Assembly: GCA_041743085.1 (NCBI GenBank)
Contig: JBGTNL010000019.1
Location: forward strand, 124,001-188,000
DNA length: 64,000 bases
DNA from: JAFMPW01 sp041743085
Lineage (GTDB): Bacteria > Bacteroidota > Bacteroidia > Flavobacteriales > Flavobacteriaceae
Direction: 5' to 3'
Below are positions 60,525-64,000 of the stretch, one piece after another. The notes below the pieces were generated by a model that ran no database searches, was not told where the DNA came from, and was given only the letters and a program-made list of their open reading frames with translations. Within the stretch, counting starts at the first letter, position 1; each line of letters starts with the position of its first letter. A program made the position numbers and the translations under genes.

Positions 60525-60971
60525 ATAACCTCCTTGTGAGATAATTAAGCACCTCTTCGGCGTGGTTCACGCTACCAATTTTAAAATACTTCAATTAAAA
60601 ACTTTGTGCAATACAACTATTTCACGTTCACGCGAATAAATTCATATTAATACTTTAATTTTCAAGTATTTGTGTTTAATTAAACTATTTACAAAAGAGT
60701 TAAGAACCAAGAAACTAGACTTTTAAATGTCCGTCCTATCGAATTTTGTCTTGCCTCCAGGCTCTTGGTTCTAGTTTCCCGTGTACCATGCGTATTCATC
60801 ACCTTTTGTGACGGGTTCCTTAAAATTGTTTTGCACCGTCATGGGGGTTTCATACGTTTAAAATTTATTAATGTTCCTTTCCTTTGTACAACTGTTTCTT
60901 CCCAATAGGATTATTTTTCATGACATAGTAGCTGGGTTATTTTGTAATTTTGAATCGATTAAATTAAAAAA
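60525..60971. other. 447-bp gap, no gene seen
   Basis: No protein-coding or RNA gene recognised. A 10-bp inverted repeat, AGAACCAAGA (60703-60712) and TCTTGGTTCT (60763-60772), with GAAACTAGA words nearby, resembles repeats I associate with Bacteroidota intergenic regions. A TAATTTTG element at 60945-60952 is the likely promoter of the next gene. Confidence 0.45.
60945..60952 (+). promoter_or_regulatory. candidate -7 element for the lipoprotein gene
   Basis: TAATTTTG matches TAnnTTTG 20 bp before the ATG at 60972. Confidence 0.4.
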
Positions 60972-61403
60972 ATGAAACTTAAATGCACCTTTTACCTTAT
61001 AGTTGCAGGGCTGCTCCTAACATCATGTAAGGAAGAAAAAAAGGCTTCTGAAACGAGTTCCCAAATGGCACGGGTAATGGCTATTCATGACGAGGTAATG
61101 CCTAAAATAGGATCCATGGGAAAGCTTGTGGGGGAACTCAGCAACAAAGAAGACAGCACGGAGTTGGGGCAGCAGTATAAAACTGCCAGACGCGACTTAC
61201 AAGATGCTCACAAGGCCATGATGGACTGGATGCAGGGCTTTGGTAACAGGTTTGATTCCGATGAAATTATGAATGGAAAGGAACTCGGGGAACAAAAACT
61301 ATTATGGCTCAACGAGGAAGAGGAAAAAGTGAAAGCATTAAGGCTCCAAATAAACACCAGTCTTGAAAATGCCGAGACTCTGTTAAAGGCAAATCGCGAA
61401 TAA
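60972..61403 (+). CDS. lipoprotein of unknown function
   Basis: 143 residues. Lipoprotein signal MKLKCTFYLIVAGLLLTSC with the modified cysteine at 19. The mature part is strongly helical and acidic (VMAIHDEVMPKIGSMGKLVGELSN, RRDLQDAHKAMMDWMQGF, NEEEEKVKALRLQINTSLENAETLL). I recognise no named family with confidence. Convergent with a PLP enzyme gene, one base apart. Confidence 0.8.
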   Translation: MKLKCTFYLIVAGLLLTSCKEEKKASETSSQMARVMAIHDEVMPKIGSMGKLVGELSNKEDSTELGQQYKTARRDLQDAHKAMMDWMQGFGNRFDSDEIMNGKELGEQKLLWLNEEEEKVKALRLQINTSLENAETLLKANRE

Positions 61404-61404
61404 C

Positions 61405-62340
61405 CTAAAAAGGCAGTTGTTTTAAATCAACATTCCCTCCGGAAATTATAATCCCCATCCGCTTTCCCCGGAACTTTTCTTTTTCCCGGATCACCGCTGC
61501 CAGTGCAACGGCACTGGAGGATTCTACAATAACCTTCATCCGCTCCCAAATGAGTTGCATTGCCTCGATTATTTCCGCTTCTGAAACCCTGATTATACGA
61601 TCTACATACTTCTGGATAATGGGAAAGTTCCTGTCTCCCAATACCGTTTTAAGTCCGTCTGCAATGGTATCTACAGATGTATTCCCTTCAATTTTACCAC
61701 TGTGTAAGGACCTGTATGCGTCATCAGCTTCGAAAGGCTCCCCCCCAATTACCTTACAATCCCTTCCAAAATAGTGAGCGGCCAGGGCAGTACCTGCAAG
61801 GAGACCGCCTCCCCCTACGGGTACAAAAACAAGCTCCAGGCCCGGCTCCGCTTTTAACATTTCCATACACGCTGTCCCCTGTCCCAGGATCACATTCTCA
61901 TCGTTGGAAGGGTGAATAAAAGTGGCGCCGGTTTTTCTTTGAATTTTTTCCGCAGCCGTAGTTCTGGCCTCCAGGGTTGGAGTGCATTCCGTAATGTTTC
62001 CACCGTATTCCAGAACTGCGTCCTTCTTCACCCGAGGTGACGAGGAAGGCATTACAATATACGCTTTGACCCCTACACTCTGCGCGGCCAGAGAAAGAGC
62101 CTGTGCGAAATTCCCGGAAGAATGGGTAACTACTCCCTTGCGCCTTTGTTCTTCGCTTAGACTCAAAATCGCATATGTAGCCCCACGCATTTTATATGCC
62201 CCCATGCGCTGAAAATTTTCACATTTGAAGAACAGTTCAGCTCCAACCTTTCGGTTAATTAAGCGAGATGTAAGGACAGGGGTGTTATGGACAAAGGGCT
62301 CTATTTTGTCATGGCATTCCTGCAACTTTTGCTTCCACAT
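61405..62340 (-). CDS. PLP-dependent serine/threonine dehydratase or racemase (fold type II)
   Basis: 311 residues. PLP lysine in FQRMGAYKMRGAT, SSGNFAQALSLAA, PSSSPRVKKDAVLEYG and the glycine-rich PVGGGGLLAG cofactor loop; ends SGGNVDLKQLPF. Serine racemase and threonine ammonia-lyase share this fold, and the sequence alone does not settle which reaction occurs. No ACT domain, so no allosteric amino-acid control. Confidence 0.9.
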   Translation of the reverse strand: MWKQKLQECHDKIEPFVHNTPVLTSRLINRKVGAELFFKCENFQRMGAYKMRGATYAILSLSEEQRRKGVVTHSSGNFAQALSLAAQSVGVKAYIVMPSSSPRVKKDAVLEYGGNITECTPTLEARTTAAEKIQRKTGATFIHPSNDENVILGQGTACMEMLKAEPGLELVFVPVGGGGLLAGTALAAHYFGRDCKVIGGEPFEADDAYRSLHSGKIEGNTSVDTIADGLKTVLGDRNFPIIQKYVDRIIRVSEAEIIEAMQLIWERMKVIVESSSAVALAAVIREKEKFRGKRMGIIISGGNVDLKQLPF

Positions 62341-62375
62341 AATTTAGAATTATATAATTGCCTTAACTAACCAAA

Positions 62376-62927
62376 TCATTTCCAGCGCAAAGTCTCCATA
62401 ATACGCCTTATATCCTTCTGCAAATAGATCGCAGCAGGGTAAATGGAATCATAATTTGGTTTTGCGTAGAAGTACAGTGAGCCGGTCACAAAATGTCGGG
62501 TACTGTCCGTAACATAAAACTGAGCCTGGGAGGCGGCATCCCCTTTTACCTCATAAAACATACCGTAGACCCTCTCGCTTTCATTGATAAACTCCTTTGG
62601 GTAAATGGCGTCTGCCTTAACAGCATGCCCGTAACTGAGTTTTTGAGCATCGGCAAGTAACTTTTCCAGATTGTCATTGACATTTTTATAGGTAATAAAT
62701 ATGGAACCCTTCATCTTAGGATAATCCAGTGTCAGGGAAGATGAATCCTTTGATTTGATGTTAGCTATTGAATTGAGTTCAAACAGATAATGACCGGTCT
62801 CTACCATTCCTCCCGATGATTCCGGATACTCGAGACGAAGCATGCCTTTGGGCTTTGGCAAAACCTCCTCCTTACAGGCGGTGAACATGACTGTGATTAA
62901 CAAAACAAATATCCATCTAAGTCGCAT
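62376..62927 (-). CDS. gldD: gliding-motility lipoprotein GldD
   Basis: 183 residues. Lipoprotein signal (VLLITVMFTAC, modified cysteine at 18), then LRLEYPESSGGMVETGHYLFEL and HFVTGSLYFYAKPNYDSIYP, as in GldD of gliding Bacteroidota. Required with GldE for gliding in Flavobacterium (established). Its start overlaps gldE by 11 bp, so it is translationally coupled. Confidence 0.88.
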   Translation of the reverse strand: MRLRWIFVLLITVMFTACKEEVLPKPKGMLRLEYPESSGGMVETGHYLFELNSIANIKSKDSSSLTLDYPKMKGSIFITYKNVNDNLEKLLADAQKLSYGHAVKADAIYPKEFINESERVYGMFYEVKGDAASQAQFYVTDSTRHFVTGSLYFYAKPNYDSIYPAAIYLQKDIRRIMETLRWK

Positions 62928-64000
62928 GAGGTAGCGTTACTTTTATCTGCTTCAATCTTTTTTTATCGAGGCTTTCAACTAAAAACTGGTAATCTCGGAA
63001 CAAAATCTTTTCTCCTCTCTTAGGGAAACTTCCCGCTATCTCCAAAACAAAACCTGCAATTGTTTCGGACTCCCCTTTCTGTTCCTCAAAGCTATCCTCA
63101 TTTTCAATTTTTGCTACCCTGTAAAAATCTTTAAGGGTGGTTTTTCCATCAAACACATAATTAAACTCGTCCAATTTAGAAAATATAAGATCCTCATCAT
63201 CAAACTCGTCGCTGATATCCCCGACAATCTCTTCGATAATATCCTCCAGCGTAACAATACCTGAAGTTCCGCCGTATTCATCTACCACCACTGCCAAATG
63301 ATTTTTTTTGTCCTGAAATTCCACCAGCAGATCGTCAAGTTTTTTGTTTTCCGGAACAAAATACGGTTCCCGGATGAGCGAAATCCAGTCAAAAGTTTTC
63401 CTGTCGATGTAGGGAAGTAAGTCCTTCACATAGAGTACGCCAAGCACATTATCCATATGTTCGGAAAATACGGGAATTCGGGAGTAACCGTGTTTTTTTA
63501 TCTCCTCAATGACCTCAAGGAACTTCATCTCCTCGCTGAGGGCAAAAATATCGATCCTTGGCCGCATAACCTGTTTTGTATCGGTGTTACCGAAAGTAAC
63601 GATCCCCTCCAGTATTTTCTGCTCTTCCCTGGTGGTGTCGCCCTCCGAAGTAAGTTCCAGGGCCTGGGACAGATGATCCACACTAAGATTGGACTTTTGC
63701 TTGCCAAACCTATTGTACAAATAAATTGTGCCGGACCGCATGGGTAAACTAAGGGGAGAAAATATAAAATCCAACGCTTTTAGCGGGTACGACATAAAAT
63801 GGGCAAATTGTTTTTGATTGCGGTTGGCATACACCTTTGGCAATATCTCCCCGAACATAAGGATCAGGAAGGTGGCCACAAAAACTTCGAGCATAAAACG
63901 TACGGAAACCAGGCCAAACAGGCTATAATTTATATTGGCAAAGATGGTATCCCCGATGGCACTGAAGAGCAATACAATCCCAATGTTAATGGCATTGTTC
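62917..64000 (-). CDS. gldE: gliding-motility protein GldE, CNNM/CBS-domain membrane protein, 5' end outside window
   Basis: The frame is open from the right edge (residues NNAINIGIVLLFSAIGDTI continue upstream of the first listed start) to 62917, so the N-terminus lies beyond 64000. DUF21/CNNM membrane part, then CBS domains (TKQVMRPRIDIFALSEEM, YSRIPVFSEHMDNVLGVLYVKDLL, DKKNHLAVVVDEYGGTSGIVTLEDIIEEIVGDISDEFDDE) and a CorC/HlyC C-terminal domain. GldE is required for gliding in Flavobacterium johnsoniae; the homologous hemolysin/CorC family is linked to Mg2+ homeostasis. Confidence 0.9.
   Translation of the reverse strand, partial: NNAINIGIVLLFSAIGDTIFANINYSLFGLVSVRFMLEVFVATFLILMFGEILPKVYANRNQKQFAHFMSYPLKALDFIFSPLSLPMRSGTIYLYNRFGKQKSNLSVDHLSQALELTSEGDTTREEQKILEGIVTFGNTDTKQVMRPRIDIFALSEEMKFLEVIEEIKKHGYSRIPVFSEHMDNVLGVLYVKDLLPYIDRKTFDWISLIREPYFVPENKKLDDLLVEFQDKKNHLAVVVDEYGGTSGIVTLEDIIEEIVGDISDEFDDEDLIFSKLDEFNYVFDGKTTLKDFYRVAKIENEDSFEEQKGESETIAGFVLEIAGSFPKRGEKILFRDYQFLVESLDKKRLKQIKVTLPHAT

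Noticed and set aside
1..64000. tRNA or rRNA genes, CRISPR arrays, prophage or insertion sequences
   Set aside because: I found no T-loop consensus with acceptor pairing, no regularly spaced direct repeats, and no transposase or integrase motifs.

Overview
The window looks like chromosomal DNA of a gliding-type marine member of the Flavobacteriaceae (Bacteroidota). The support is gldD and gldE at the right end, two proteins carrying type IX secretion (T9SS) C-terminal domains, several families largely confined to this group (DUF3127, DUF4199, DUF4271, DUF4296, DUF4301, DUF3098), TAnnTTTG-type promoter -7 elements, and few Shine-Dalgarno sequences. I cannot name the genus. There is no prophage, transposase, CRISPR array, rRNA or tRNA that I can support. 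Most of the window is core genome, and the unusual material lies mainly between genes.

Layout. 1-4.1 kb: the 5' part of a tolC-type efflux gene, divergent from a sigma-54-dependent response regulator and its histidine kinase; the gap between them holds a candidate -24/-12 promoter and a perfect palindrome at enhancer distance. 4.2-7.8 kb: alkyltransferase-like protein, LysE-type exporter, trmB (GTG start) and a PhoR/PhoB-like two-component pair. 8.1-9.2 kb: two tiny secreted proteins that are almost nothing but a T9SS sorting domain. 9.2-17.4 kb: LuxE-like protein, amidohydrolase lipoprotein, ankyrin protein, tyrS, an epimerase, DUF4296 lipoprotein, dihydroorotase and a glycosyltransferase. 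17.5-24.9 kb: GT39 mannosyl/arabinosyltransferase-like protein, DUF4271, uroporphyrinogen-III synthase, pckA, DUF423, saccharopine dehydrogenase and an Lrp regulator. 24.9-29.6 kb: a frameshifted GNAT, zinc metallopeptidase, SemiSWEET, and leuS with a heptanucleotide tandem repeat and an extra insertion. 29.7-33.5 kb: ftsX-DUF3098-uppP-truB-TonB-like envelope cluster. 33.5-40.6 kb: a thioredoxin pseudogene, tag, aat, DUF3127, flavin reductase, a histidine kinase, HIT, greA and a degenerate Rieske lipoprotein. 40.6-47.5 kb: a TIM-barrel pseudogene, a TonB-dependent receptor behind a TPP riboswitch, and a hybrid kinase convergent with a second sigma-54 regulator. 47.5-49.4 kb: a tandem hairpin repeat and two PepSY-like paralogues with a duplicated control region. 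49.4-53.1 kb: DUF4301, a NadR-like kinase, a PnuC/PnuT permease, a thiamine-binding protein and a phosphopantetheinyl transferase. 53.2-64 kb: ahcY, a 5'-nucleotidase, rpmA, an L21 fusion (rplU), an M16 peptidase pair, a PLP enzyme, gldD and gldE.

How genes fit together. The TPP riboswitch ties the outer-membrane receptor at 41.1-43.3 kb to thiamine, and the thiamine-binding/PnuT-like genes 8 kb away would supply the inner-membrane half of the same uptake route. Two separate sigma-54 regulator/kinase pairs are present. Three genes are broken (GNAT, thioredoxin-like, TIM barrel). The least explained structures are a roughly 105-bp leader shared by two unrelated genes (amidohydrolase and tag), a two-box control region shared by the PepSY-like paralogues, and the paired sorting-domain-only proteins.
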